DNA from: Ignavibacteriae bacterium HGW-Ignavibacteriae-4
Lineage (GTDB): Bacteria > Bacteroidota > Ignavibacteria > Kapaibacteriales > UBA2268
Direction: 5' to 3'
Assembly (NCBI GenBank): GCA_002839765.1
Contig: PGYR01000026.1
Location: forward strand, 1 to 62,859
Length of the DNA: 62,859 nucleotides
The notes under the pieces are model-generated. The model was not told the origin of the DNA and did no database searches. It saw nothing but the letters and a program-made list of their open reading frames with translations. Below, piece after piece: positions 43,716 to 52,629 of the stretch (position 1 is its first letter; every line of letters starts with the position of its first letter). The translations under genes and the position numbers were made by a program.

Positions 43716-43913
43716 ATGCCAAAGATGAAATCAAATTCTTCAGCTAAGAAAAGATTCAAAAAGACAGCTTCTGGAGAATTCAAAAGAGAGAAGGCTTACA
43801 AAAGTCACATTTTGACTAAAAAGACTTCTAAGAGAAAGAGAAATTTGCGTAAAGCGACATTAGTTTCGGCAGTAGATAAAAAATCTGTTAGAAGAATGTT
43901 ACCAAACGCTTAA
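43716..43913 (+). CDS. rpmI: Ribosomal protein L35
   Basis: This 65-residue, very basic protein begins [23 protein letters not shown] and has the [19 protein letters not shown] block of L35, a component of the large ribosomal subunit. It sits in the conserved infC-rpmI-rplT order. Length is standard. Confidence 0.97.
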   Translation: MPKMKSNSSAKKRFKKTASGEFKREKAYKSHILTKKTSKRKRNLRKATLVSAVDKKSVRRMLPNA

Positions 43914-43948
43914 TTCGCTCTTGTCTAAGAGAAAATTTAATTAATTGC

Positions 43949-43976
43949 AAACGGGGCGAGTAGCTCTCCCTAAGCA
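43949..43976 (+). promoter_or_regulatory. Possible hairpin leader before rplT
   Basis: In the 99-bp rpmI-rplT gap, GGGGCGAG-TAG-CTCTCCC forms a short stem with one mismatch. L20 binds its own leader in many bacteria, so this could be an autoregulatory site; support is structural only. Confidence 0.3.
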
Positions 43977-44012
43977 ACCTTATAAACACCTATTATTTTT
44001 TGAGGTATAATC

Positions 44013-44357
44013 ATGGCTAGAGCCAGAAATAAAGTAGCTGCCAAACAGAGAAAGAAAAAGATTTTCAAACTTGCAAAAGGTTATTGGGGATCGAGAAAAA
44101 ATGTTTGGACTATAGCTAAAAACCACGTTGAGAAAGGTTTATCACACGCTTATTCGGGTCGTAAGTTAAAGAAAAGAACTTACAGAAGACTTTGGATAAC
44201 TAGAATAAACGCAGCAGCAAGATTGAACGACACTACTTATTCTAAATTGATGCACAGCTTGAAAAAAGGCAATATCGATATTAACAGAAAAGTACTTGCT
44301 GACTTCGCTATGAACAAACCTGAAGTGTTCAAAGCTATAGTAGATAAAGTTAAGTAA
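44013..44357 (+). CDS. rplT: Ribosomal protein L20
   Basis: This 114-residue basic protein ([63 protein letters not shown]) is L20, which binds 23S rRNA early in large-subunit assembly and can repress its operon. It closes infC-rpmI-rplT, with a terminator at 44385. Confidence 0.97.
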   Translation: MARARNKVAAKQRKKKIFKLAKGYWGSRKNVWTIAKNHVEKGLSHAYSGRKLKKRTYRRLWITRINAAARLNDTTYSKLMHSLKKGNIDINRKVLADFAMNKPEVFKAIVDKVK

Positions 44358-44384
44358 ATAAACTTAGCCGAACGGAATATAGAT

Positions 44385-44412
44385 GAGCCGACTTGTAAAA
44401 GTTGGCTTTTTT
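44385..44412 (+). terminator. Intrinsic terminator of the infC operon
   Basis: AGCCGACTT-GTAA-AAGTTGGCT is a 9-bp stem with one G-U pair, followed by TTTTTT, 28 bp past rplT. Confidence 0.88.
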
Positions 44413-44520
44413 ATTGGGGTAAAGAATTTAATAATCACGTCATACAGAAGCTACGCAGTTGCTAGAGAATCCAGGCTAAACATTACTCACTTCCTAGACT
44501 CTTCTGACACTCTCACTATA

Positions 44521-46341
44521 CTATTTACTCAGCTGAATCTTTGTACTACCCCATACTCCACTGTCTTTATATTTCAAGAAATAAACACCACTAGGGAAAG
44601 CGCTCATATCAATCCTTCTACTACCAACTTTTGTGTCTATTTGGAATAAAGTTGTACCATTTATATCAACGACTGAGATTTCATCTAACTGCTTTTCTAG
44701 CACTAATTGTAGAACACCTTCAGTTGGGTTTGGTGATAGATTTATTACATCTTCAATGGGTTGACTCTCAATACCGGTCTTTGTAGAAATAATATCACGG
44801 ATTGCTTTCATCTTATAATTTCTATCTGGATTAGTGTAATCGTCTGTCAAACCCCAACAGCCATAGCGGTTATACGATGATGCTAAGGTAAAGTGCATAG
44901 CCAAACCACCGCCTATATTCTCCCAACCTTCTTGGTAATTGTACTTTATTACATTACCCATTTCTTTCGTTCTATGTGAGTTTATCAGATTGCCCAGATT
45001 AGTGAGTCCACCACCAGATGGTACATGTGGTCCGCCCTCATAAGAAGTACATCCACCAACTAAACCCCAATTCTTTGCTTTATTAATGTGGTTCAGCCTA
45101 TAAGTTCCTAATTGTGAATCGTTTAATTGCTTGCTAATATCAGTAATCATACCATCATTTATCGTCTTCAAATTGTCTGAATTGGGAGAATCAGTTTGAA
45201 AATACAAAGCAGTACTAGTAGCATAAATATAGTCCCTCGGCTCACCGAAATTGTCATTTATATAATTCAACTGTATGTCACTTCGTCCATTATATGCGTG
45301 TTGCCCCGCCAATATAACTCTGATTCTATTGTTGATAGCAGCACTACCAAATACAGACCCAAACCAGTTGGATAACTCAACAGTTCTTCGGGCATAATTC
45401 TGGTCAAAAGTTATACCGTAATTGTCCGCCTCCGCTTTGTTATAGGGGCCATGTGTCAGCTGAGTTGGACTCCATACTTCATTGCTATTCTCTACATAAA
45501 TATTGATATTCGAGTTCAGATTTGATTGTAAAAACTTAGCCAATTCAGTAACATAAGTCGAGTCACATGACATGTGAATATTAATCCAAATATCTTTATC
45601 GAGAATGTTCGACAATTCGACTATGTATTCCCAGCACCAGCCATCTCTTTTATTATTGAGTCCTTGCATATTCTCTTGAGCAACATCGAGTGGAGTTTTT
45701 CTGTTGTCCCACGTCGTTTTAGCAGGATAAACTGGTTCACCTTCCCATATATTCTGTACATTATAAAATCGATAACAAGCAAAATCAGCGGCTTTACAAA
45801 GAGCTATGTACTTATCAGTGAATGTTTTTTTAGTATCCAGTTCGTAACCCGGTCTCATTACTTTCAGCATAGATACACCAGAGTTGTTCATAGCTTTTGG
45901 GCTTATCCTTGTGTCTTTGAAACTCAAGAAAACCAAACCATGATTGGGTTCACCATGCCCCCCAATTATTAGTTCAAAGTAAGTAGTATTAGTCAGATTA
46001 TCGTAACTTAGATTCTCCAAGGTCACGTTAGTACCAGAAGCCGTCACCTCAGCCAAACCGAGGAAAGATGCCTTGTATGTACCACTATAATCTACTCTAT
46101 ATTCCTCGGGGTCATCTATATTACCAGTCCATTCTGCAGCTGGTCTGCCGTCCATCAACACTAAGTCGAAATCACTTGTCGGCCATCCAAATTTATTATA
46201 CCCAGTGGCATTACTATACCTAACAGTGTGGTTTATAATATTCGTAAAAGCACCGTCGTTAACTAGATTGACCCCCATCTCGAATTTGGCATCCAGCTGA
46301 TTCAGACAAACTAGGAATAATAGTAGGTATATATACTTCAT
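44521..46341 (-). CDS. Secreted TIM-barrel glycosidase-like protein, type IX cargo
   Basis: This 606-residue protein has a signal peptide (MKYIYLLLFLVCLNQLDA). It resembles clan GH-A-type folds: N287-E288 in IYVENSNEVWS fits the acid/base 'NE' at the end of a strand, and E435 in GGCTSYEGGP could be the nucleophile. The CWEYIVELSNILDKDIWINIHMSC and VILAGQHAYNGRSDI blocks also look like barrel strands. An N-terminal ~150-residue beta-rich part precedes the barrel. The C-terminal ~80 residues (INLSPNPTEGVLQLVLEKQ ... SGVYFLKYKDSGVWGSTKIQLSK) form a sorting domain. No specific GH family is claimed; the substrate is unknown. Confidence 0.7.
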   Translation of the reverse strand: MKYIYLLLFLVCLNQLDAKFEMGVNLVNDGAFTNIINHTVRYSNATGYNKFGWPTSDFDLVLMDGRPAAEWTGNIDDPEEYRVDYSGTYKASFLGLAEVTASGTNVTLENLSYDNLTNTTYFELIIGGHGEPNHGLVFLSFKDTRISPKAMNNSGVSMLKVMRPGYELDTKKTFTDKYIALCKAADFACYRFYNVQNIWEGEPVYPAKTTWDNRKTPLDVAQENMQGLNNKRDGWCWEYIVELSNILDKDIWINIHMSCDSTYVTELAKFLQSNLNSNINIYVENSNEVWSPTQLTHGPYNKAEADNYGITFDQNYARRTVELSNWFGSVFGSAAINNRIRVILAGQHAYNGRSDIQLNYINDNFGEPRDYIYATSTALYFQTDSPNSDNLKTINDGMITDISKQLNDSQLGTYRLNHINKAKNWGLVGGCTSYEGGPHVPSGGGLTNLGNLINSHRTKEMGNVIKYNYQEGWENIGGGLAMHFTLASSYNRYGCWGLTDDYTNPDRNYKMKAIRDIISTKTGIESQPIEDVINLSPNPTEGVLQLVLEKQLDEISVVDINGTTLFQIDTKVGSRRIDMSAFPSGVYFLKYKDSGVWGSTKIQLSK

Positions 46342-46593
46342 AATAATTCTTTATTTTAATAATTGACAGTTCAACAATATAAACAACAAAGTAATTAGAT
46401 AATAATTACAGATTATTTAACTATTTGGATAAGTTTATCAGAAATTCGTAATTTGAGCGATTGTAATCTTTGAGGTATGAGAAATATCTAAGGTTTTTTT
46501 GGGAAGTACTAGGCAAGAGGGAAATATGAAATTAGACACCAATTAGAACAGGCAATATGTCCCTACAAAATGATTAAAAATTAGCAAGCTGTA

Positions 46594-47301
46594 TCAATGA
46601 CAACAGTTCTCGACTGGTTGCTCTACGGTAGTTGGTAGCTGTGGGGAAATGTATGGTATGCCTAATGCCATGCCTCTCAATATCATAAGTATAGCTACTA
46701 TTGCTATGCCATAGGGGATGAGCTTTGTGAACTTCTGTCTAACACCAGCGCTAGCGAAGATACCGAGATAGCTAACTGCGAACATAGCCGGGGCTGTACC
46801 AATACCAAACCCTGCCATGAATCCCATACTACTCATATAATCGGCTATTCCTAGCGATGCTGCTAATGCAACATATACTAATCCGCAAGGTAAAAGTCCG
46901 TTGAGTAATCCGAGAGTAAAAAGTGCTAGCTTTCCTTTTTTACGAAGAAAAGTAGAAAAATACCCTTTTAGTTTTCCAACTCCAGAATAGAAGAAGCTAT
47001 CCACCTTGCCTGATATCTTGAAGATTTTGGGTCCGAATGTCAGTACTAGCATTAGTACACCAATTACTATACTCAATTTCTCTTGCAATCCAGAAAAGCT
47101 AATAGCAGAGCCGATTAGTCCCAAGATAGTACCGAGTATCATATAAGTGATGACACGCCCCCCATTATAGAATGCGTTGTCTATTGCTATCGATGTCTTA
47201 TTAGTGCTTTTATGTGGTATAGCTAGGGCTATTGGGCCGCACATACCTACGCAGTGCATGCTACCCAATATACCTAGTACAAATCCTGAAATGATTTCCA
47301 T
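46594..47301 (-). CDS. SafE/DsbD-like transmembrane metal transporter of cbb3 assembly
   Basis: This 235-residue, six-to-seven-helix protein belongs to the group annotated as sulfite exporter TauE/SafE or cytochrome-c-biogenesis (DsbD_2). Its MHCVGMCGPIALAIP (15-29) and LLNGLLPCGLVYVALAASLG (~125-145) blocks are diagnostic. The C-terminus ends VENCCH, a likely metal ligand. Members near cbb3 genes are thought to deliver copper. It begins 5 bp after the FG-GAP cargo gene and ends the oxidase gene row, so its function in oxidase assembly is supported by context. Confidence 0.82.
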   Translation of the reverse strand: MEIISGFVLGILGSMHCVGMCGPIALAIPHKSTNKTSIAIDNAFYNGGRVITYMILGTILGLIGSAISFSGLQEKLSIVIGVLMLVLTFGPKIFKISGKVDSFFYSGVGKLKGYFSTFLRKKGKLALFTLGLLNGLLPCGLVYVALAASLGIADYMSSMGFMAGFGIGTAPAMFAVSYLGIFASAGVRQKFTKLIPYGIAIVAILMILRGMALGIPYISPQLPTTVEQPVENCCH

Positions 47302-47306
47302 TCGAT

Positions 47307-49811
47307 TTATTGTTTTATCAATTTATGTATTTCTTCTTTTCCATTGCTTGTAAGCTTTACTAAAAAGATGCCTTTAGATAAATTCCCAGTTTCTACCGAC
47401 ACACTTTGTTGCCCTAATTCTATTGTTTTATTGATGTTATTTATTGTTTGACCATTGATGTCAATTATTTCTATAATAATTGAACCAAAAAATTCAGTAT
47501 CAAATTTTATTTCAAACTTATCTGATTTAGTGGGGTTAGGATATATCTCGAAATTTCGTCCAAATTCCTTTTCAATAAACTTCACAGAAGAGGTCGGGCC
47601 TAGGTTTTTATATAGTTTTGCTTTTCGATTATTATCCTTATCTTCGCCAGTAATGAATACATCAAAATTACCGTCATTATTATAGTCTAAGAAGGAGGCT
47701 GTACCATATTCTGCTCTTAACCCTTCAAATTCAACTGTTTCATCTCTTGTAAATACTCCTTTATCATTTTTATATAATAAAGTGTTTGAATACCCACCAA
47801 GTAATAAGTCAATGAAACCATTATCATCTATATCTAAAAAGTCTACAGTGTAATAACTATCATCTTTGACTAGGATATCATTGATTTCTGTGAAATTACC
47901 ACCTTCATTATTATATAATTTTGCCACTCTTCCAACTTTACTTCTATACCCCGTTATAAATAAATCTTTATCTCCATCATTATCTATGTCAATGAATGTT
48001 GGAGACGCTCGAATTAATCCAACAAAAGGTGTATTCATCACTTCGTTGAAGATCCCATCTTCATTTTTATAAAGATGTGCGACTTGTTCATTAAAATCAT
48101 CTGTACCAAGAATTAATAAGTCTTCAAACCCATTATTATCTATATCTGAAAAAGCAGCATCCCCAACTAAATTTACGAAGGGGGTATTTTCTACTTTCGT
48201 AAATTCCCCCTTATTATTCTTATAAAGAATAGTTCTCATACGGTTACTATCCTGGATCACGAAACCGGTTATAAGTAAGTCGTTATAGCCGTCATTATCT
48301 ATATCGGAAAAAACTATTTCTTTGGTAATAATTTCTTTAAAAGGGGGATTATCTACCTTTATAAATTTACCTTTTATATTTTTATAAAGTTTCGTCAAAT
48401 CATCAGAATGTGAATCTCCATCTGCAATTATTAAATCTTCGTATCCATCATTATCTATATCGGATAATGCAGCTGAACCATATTCAATGTCAAAAAATAC
48501 TGTATCTGTAAACTCTGTAAAACGACCATTTTCATTCATAAATAGTCTTGTCGTAAATCCTTTTAATGTATTACTGTGACCTAGCATTAAGATATCTACA
48601 AATCCATTAACATCAACGTCAGAAAATGCAATACTACTGCTATATAAACCCTCAAATGGTGTTCCATATTGACCTATAAATTCACCTTGCTCATTTTTAT
48701 AGAGTTTTGTGATTAATTTACCTTCTTTGTTTTGACCAGAAATCAATATGTCATCATAACTATCTCCGTCAACATCAGACAAAGCTATGGAGCCTCCACC
48801 AATGCTATCTAACCCTAAGCTAGTAACTGTTTTAAAAGTTCCAGATTCGTTTAAATATAATTTTGTGATATAAGAATCCGACTTATCTTTTCCATTAAAA
48901 ATCAGATCACTATAACCATCATTATTTAAATCTGAAAAAGCTAAAGAAACTTCTGTTAGATCTTCGAACGGTGTATTTAAAACTTCTTCAAATGTTCCAG
49001 AGTTGTTCTTATAAAGTCTTGTACCATTTTCATTTGATTCAATTGGTTCTGATACTATTAAATCTTCATATCCGTCGTTATCTATATCTGAAAATTCTAT
49101 AGATCCGTAAGCAACATTGCCAAATGGAGCATCTAAAACTTGTTCAAAAGTACCAGCACTGTTCTTGTATAACTTTGTCTTTGTTTTACCAGATTCATCA
49201 TACCCAGAAATCAGTAAATCTTCGAATCCATCATTATCTATATCGGAAAACCGTAATTTCCCTCCAATATCTATTGGGTGTTTTTTTATTTCTGAATAAC
49301 TTTCATCGTTATTATATTTATAAATATTTGTTATATATCTATAACCTTCATAATTAGCAAAAAATTCAACAACTCCATCATTATCTATATCGGATATTGC
49401 TACTTCCCGCGAACTCCCAAATATACTATGAACATTATATCTTTTAAAAGTACCACTGGTATTGATAAATAATTTATTACCTTTAATTCCAGCTATAAAT
49501 ATATCATTATCTCCATCATTATCTATATCTGACGCAACAACTGAGCCGAATGGGTATTCATCAAAAGGTGTGTCTTTAACCTCTATTAAAGTTCCATTTG
49601 AATTTTTGTAAAGTTTTGTGAGCCAATTGCCGTATTTATCTTGACTAATAATAAATAAATCATTTTTATTGTCATTATTAAAATCAAAAAATAGGATGGA
49701 ATTTGCTCGAAGACTATCAAAATGAGTAGATTGTTTTAATTCTTCAAAACTTTGAGCTGTAAGTATGCTATTTGAAGTAAGTAAAATAAGTGTAATAAGG
49801 ATATATTTCAT
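47307..49811 (-). CDS. FG-GAP/VCBS-repeat secreted protein, type IX cargo
   Basis: This is an 834-residue protein from ATG 49811 (MKYILITLILLTSNSILTA, signal peptide). The upstream TTG at 49823 would add only MEST. About fourteen repeats each contain a calcium-loop-like D-x-D-N-D-G motif, such as SDIDNDGDNDIFIAG, SDIDNDGFEDLLISG and SDIDNDGYEDLIV, typical of integrin-like FG-GAP propellers. The end (NFEIYPNPTKSDKFEIKFD ... GIFLVKLTSNGKEEIHKLIKQ) is a sorting domain. It is wedged between ccoH and the SafE gene, with only 5 bp to the latter. It is a surface or secreted protein of unknown ligand, so its place in a respiratory operon is odd. Confidence 0.88.
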   Translation of the reverse strand: MKYILITLILLTSNSILTAQSFEELKQSTHFDSLRANSILFFDFNNDNKNDLFIISQDKYGNWLTKLYKNSNGTLIEVKDTPFDEYPFGSVVASDIDNDGDNDIFIAGIKGNKLFINTSGTFKRYNVHSIFGSSREVAISDIDNDGVVEFFANYEGYRYITNIYKYNNDESYSEIKKHPIDIGGKLRFSDIDNDGFEDLLISGYDESGKTKTKLYKNSAGTFEQVLDAPFGNVAYGSIEFSDIDNDGYEDLIVSEPIESNENGTRLYKNNSGTFEEVLNTPFEDLTEVSLAFSDLNNDGYSDLIFNGKDKSDSYITKLYLNESGTFKTVTSLGLDSIGGGSIALSDVDGDSYDDILISGQNKEGKLITKLYKNEQGEFIGQYGTPFEGLYSSSIAFSDVDVNGFVDILMLGHSNTLKGFTTRLFMNENGRFTEFTDTVFFDIEYGSAALSDIDNDGYEDLIIADGDSHSDDLTKLYKNIKGKFIKVDNPPFKEIITKEIVFSDIDNDGYNDLLITGFVIQDSNRMRTILYKNNKGEFTKVENTPFVNLVGDAAFSDIDNNGFEDLLILGTDDFNEQVAHLYKNEDGIFNEVMNTPFVGLIRASPTFIDIDNDGDKDLFITGYRSKVGRVAKLYNNEGGNFTEINDILVKDDSYYTVDFLDIDDNGFIDLLLGGYSNTLLYKNDKGVFTRDETVEFEGLRAEYGTASFLDYNNDGNFDVFITGEDKDNNRKAKLYKNLGPTSSVKFIEKEFGRNFEIYPNPTKSDKFEIKFDTEFFGSIIIEIIDINGQTINNINKTIELGQQSVSVETGNLSKGIFLVKLTSNGKEEIHKLIKQ

Positions 49812-49898
49812 TGTTGATTCCAATTCGAAATTTAGTTAATTCTTAAATTTAAACTATTAAATTCTTAAATCCAAATATTGCAGTTGTTATGATTTCCA

Positions 49899-50351
49899 TC
49901 ACTTTATCCAGATTTTATCTTCGTAGTAATAGTCCTTTCCGTCCGAAGTCCATGACAGCTTTACTGTCCACTTACCTATTACTATTCTCTCCGATTGGAA
50001 TGAGTAGTCTATCTTCTGCCCTTCGAATTGGAGTCGCGTGTCCATTCTTTTATCAGCTTGTCTATATAGAAATAACTCACCCTTTATTGATTTATCAGTC
50101 ATGCCTTCGGGTAACCTTACCTCGATTCTGCCTTTCTCTGAATTGATTTCAACCTTACCCACTAGCTCTTCAGCTCTTGCTTTACTATCTATTACATCTT
50201 GGTACACTAGCTCTTCAGCGTAATAATCATCGGTTACAAGATCTCTATTATTACCAGTAGTCCAGAACACAAAAGATAGCATTGCTATTACAAATGAGAT
50301 ATAGAATATAGCTATTCCAGTTCCCCAATTAAATTTGAATTTACTTGCCAT
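49899..50351 (-). CDS. ccoH: FixH/CcoH-like cbb3 assembly protein
   Basis: This is a 150-residue protein from ATG 50351 (MASKFKFNWGTGIAIFYISF). One membrane helix (~10-31) is followed by a periplasmic domain with NNRDLVTDDYYAEELVYQDVI, the FixH signature. CcoH is needed for assembly of cbb3-type oxidase. The frame extends upstream, but ATG 50351 overlaps the ccoG stop by 11 bp, which fits translational coupling. It is followed by 87 bp and then the FG-GAP gene. Confidence 0.9.
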   Translation of the reverse strand: MASKFKFNWGTGIAIFYISFVIAMLSFVFWTTGNNRDLVTDDYYAEELVYQDVIDSKARAEELVGKVEINSEKGRIEVRLPEGMTDKSIKGELFLYRQADKRMDTRLQFEGQKIDYSFQSERIVIGKWTVKLSWTSDGKDYYYEDKIWIK

Positions 50352-51858
50352 GATCTTGCATACCCGGTGATGAGAAATTAGTTTTAAGGGTCTCGTATAT
50401 ATTCCCTTTATCATCTAATAACTCTATAACTATCTTATTATTGCCTGGCTCTAGTTCCGATTGAGGTATTCTAAGTAAAAACGTTACATTTATAACCTCG
50501 TTTCCATCTACTGTCAAATCTTTTCCGCCTATTATCTCTATTTCTGAGTTATAGTCGGGAGTTCTGATAGTAAAACTAATCGGTTCGTAAGTTTTGTTAA
50601 TAGACTTCATTGTAAATAGATTAGATACATGACCATCGGGTGTAACTGTGTAAGTCTGACCTTTGGCTCTTAGTATTCGAGTATCTACATTACTTCTGTT
50701 TGTAAGTAAGAATACTATAATTCCAACTAATACAGAGAGGATTACTGTATAGAATTTCATCCTACCAGTATATCTGAACTTCTTGCCTTCTTTTATATTA
50801 TTTTCTGAAGCATAGCGGATAAGACCTTTCGGCTTATTTACTTGTTCCATAACGATATCGCATGCATCCATACATGCCGTACAGTTAACGCATTCCATCT
50901 GTGTACCGTTACGTATATCTATACCTGTTGGGCATACGAAAACGCACTTTTTACAGTCGATACAATCGCCAGCTTCTTCATCTCTTTTCTTAGTGAATTT
51001 CTCTCTTGGCTCACCTCTAACATAATCATAAGCCACAACTATAGATTCTTTATCCAATAGTACAGATTGTAATCTACCATACGGACAAACGAAAGTACAC
51101 GCTTGCTCACGAAACCATGCGAAAACCGCAAAGAAAACACCTGAGAAAATAAGTAGAGATACAAGTCCGCCGAGATGTTCACCGACTGGGTCAGTTATAA
51201 TCTGAAATAATTTGTCTGTCCCTATGATATAAGCAAGAAACAAATTCCCAATGAGAAATGATAGAGCATAGAATATAACTAGCTTACCACCTTTTTTAAG
51301 TATTTTTTCTTTATTCCAAGGCATACGATTCAGCAATCTTTGCTTATTTGCGTTGCCTTCTATCCAATACTCTATACGGCGGAAAACCATCTCCATGAAG
51401 ATAGTCTGCGGACAAAACCAGCCGCACCAGACTCGACCCCAAGCGGAGGTAAATAGGACAATGAATATAACCAAAGTCAAAAATCCTAATGCTAAGATTA
51501 TGAAATCTTGTGGCCAAAATATAGACCCAAAGATGATAAACTTACGTTCAACTATGTTGAACATCATAAGTGGATTTCCGTGTATTCTTATGAAAGGTGT
51601 TATAAAGAAGATTGCTAGTAAAAAATAACTAACTAATTTCCTTTTATCATACCTTTTTCCTTGTGGTTTCTGTGGGTAAACCCACACTCTACCATCTTTG
51701 CTAATAGTGGACTGCGTGTCTCTGAATGAATCAGAAGCATCTATAACAGCGCCACCAGGTTTTTTCTCTTCCGTGCCAGAAAAAGAAAGGTCTTCTATAC
51801 TAACGTATTTGCCTTTTTTCTTCGGGTTTTCACCACTAGGGTTACTATTCTTATCCAA
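50341..51858 (-). CDS. ccoG: Cytochrome c oxidase accessory protein CcoG
   Basis: This 505-residue membrane protein has about five helices and two 4Fe-4S ferredoxin-like clusters: CIDCKKCVFVCP and CVNCTACMDACD. It also has the membrane-embedded WCGWFCPQTIFMEMVFRRIEYWIEG and QACTFVCPYGRLQSVLLD motifs. CcoG/FixG/RdxA reduces copper for the oxidase in known systems. A C-terminal Ig-like domain (~390-500) is present. It overlaps ccoH by 11 bp and follows ccoP by 5 bp. Confidence 0.96.
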   Translation of the reverse strand: MDKNSNPSGENPKKKGKYVSIEDLSFSGTEEKKPGGAVIDASDSFRDTQSTISKDGRVWVYPQKPQGKRYDKRKLVSYFLLAIFFITPFIRIHGNPLMMFNIVERKFIIFGSIFWPQDFIILALGFLTLVIFIVLFTSAWGRVWCGWFCPQTIFMEMVFRRIEYWIEGNANKQRLLNRMPWNKEKILKKGGKLVIFYALSFLIGNLFLAYIIGTDKLFQIITDPVGEHLGGLVSLLIFSGVFFAVFAWFREQACTFVCPYGRLQSVLLDKESIVVAYDYVRGEPREKFTKKRDEEAGDCIDCKKCVFVCPTGIDIRNGTQMECVNCTACMDACDIVMEQVNKPKGLIRYASENNIKEGKKFRYTGRMKFYTVILSVLVGIIVFLLTNRSNVDTRILRAKGQTYTVTPDGHVSNLFTMKSINKTYEPISFTIRTPDYNSEIEIIGGKDLTVDGNEVINVTFLLRIPQSELEPGNNKIVIELLDDKGNIYETLKTNFSSPGMQDHGK

Positions 51859-51863
51859 GGTGT

Positions 51864-52427
51864 TTATTCTCCCTGATACTCATCTCCTTCTGGTGCTTTA
51901 CCATTCGGGGGATTAGTATTTCTAAATTTTTGATCTATATATGATGCAACTTGAACTATCTTCTTAGTCTTCAATATAGGTTCCCAAGAAATCATACCTT
52001 TCTCAGGTACACCGTGAGTAATTGTATTAACAATAGATTTGAAATCACCACCGTGTATCCATTTGGAATCTCCCAAGTTGGGACCAACTCCACCTTCACC
52101 CGCTTGACCATGGCAACTAGAGCAATTCATCTTAAAGATTTTCTCACCTTCTGCTATTTCATCAGCTGAGGTAAGTAGAGCTATTTCAACTACCGCTCCC
52201 TCTGCTCCGTCACCGACACTATATAGTTTTTCTGCTGCTGCCAATTCATTATGATATTCGTCTAATTGAGTATCGCCCATACCCGTTATTTCAAAATAGA
52301 ATAGATACACAACAGCCCAGATTATCGTAAATACGAATAATCCAACCCACCAAGTAGGCATTGGGTTATCGAATTCCTGAATGCCGTCGTAGTTATGATC
52401 TAATAGTTTATCTTCTTCTTGTGACAT
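51864..52427 (-). CDS. ccoP: cbb3 oxidase subunit III-like, single-heme CcoP
   Basis: This is a 187-residue protein: an N-terminal cbb3 CcoP anchor (DGIQEFDNPMPTWWVGLFVF, one helix ~25-45) and one cytochrome c domain with C102-x-x-C105-H106 (MNCSSCHGQAGEGGVGPNLG) and an axial-ligand candidate M145 (EKGMISW). Proteobacterial CcoP has two heme c domains; only one is present here, so the length is about 100 residues short. It sits 1 bp from ccoQ and 5 bp from ccoG. It is probably the electron-entry subunit. Confidence 0.92.
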   Translation of the reverse strand: MSQEEDKLLDHNYDGIQEFDNPMPTWWVGLFVFTIIWAVVYLFYFEITGMGDTQLDEYHNELAAAEKLYSVGDGAEGAVVEIALLTSADEIAEGEKIFKMNCSSCHGQAGEGGVGPNLGDSKWIHGGDFKSIVNTITHGVPEKGMISWEPILKTKKIVQVASYIDQKFRNTNPPNGKAPEGDEYQGE

Positions 52428-52428
52428 T

Positions 52429-52614
52429 TTATTTTCCTCTCTCGTTTATAACTGTGTTATCATTTAATGGGATATTTGCAGCGTCATCTACATCTTGTTT
52501 TCTAAGAGTAATTGTACGCACGACTATAAGGGTAAAGAAAGTAAAGAAGACTAAAAGTACCACTATTGGTAATACTTCTAGATTCTCTACACCTGATAAT
52601 ATATTCTTAAACAT
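52429..52614 (-). CDS. ccoQ: CcoQ-like small subunit
   Basis: This 61-residue protein has one membrane helix (LEVLPIVVLLVFFTFFTLIVVR) and a short polar tail. It lies between ccoNO and ccoP with 15 bp and 1 bp gaps, the usual place of CcoQ, which stabilises the oxidase. The call rests mainly on position, size and topology. Confidence 0.85.
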   Translation of the reverse strand: MFKNILSGVENLEVLPIVVLLVFFTFFTLIVVRTITLRKQDVDDAANIPLNDNTVINERGK

Positions 52615-52629
52615 TTGTTACCTTCAAGT

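Noticed and set aside
45574-45972. Plus-strand frame of 132 codons inside the glycosidase-like gene
   Set aside because: Antisense to a signal-peptide-bearing cargo gene with motifs; no domain or ribosome site.
47307-49811. Short repeated ATCATTATCTATATC blocks, considered as a CRISPR or satellite
   Set aside because: They encode the D-x-D-N-D-G calcium loops of FG-GAP repeats; spacing follows the protein repeat.
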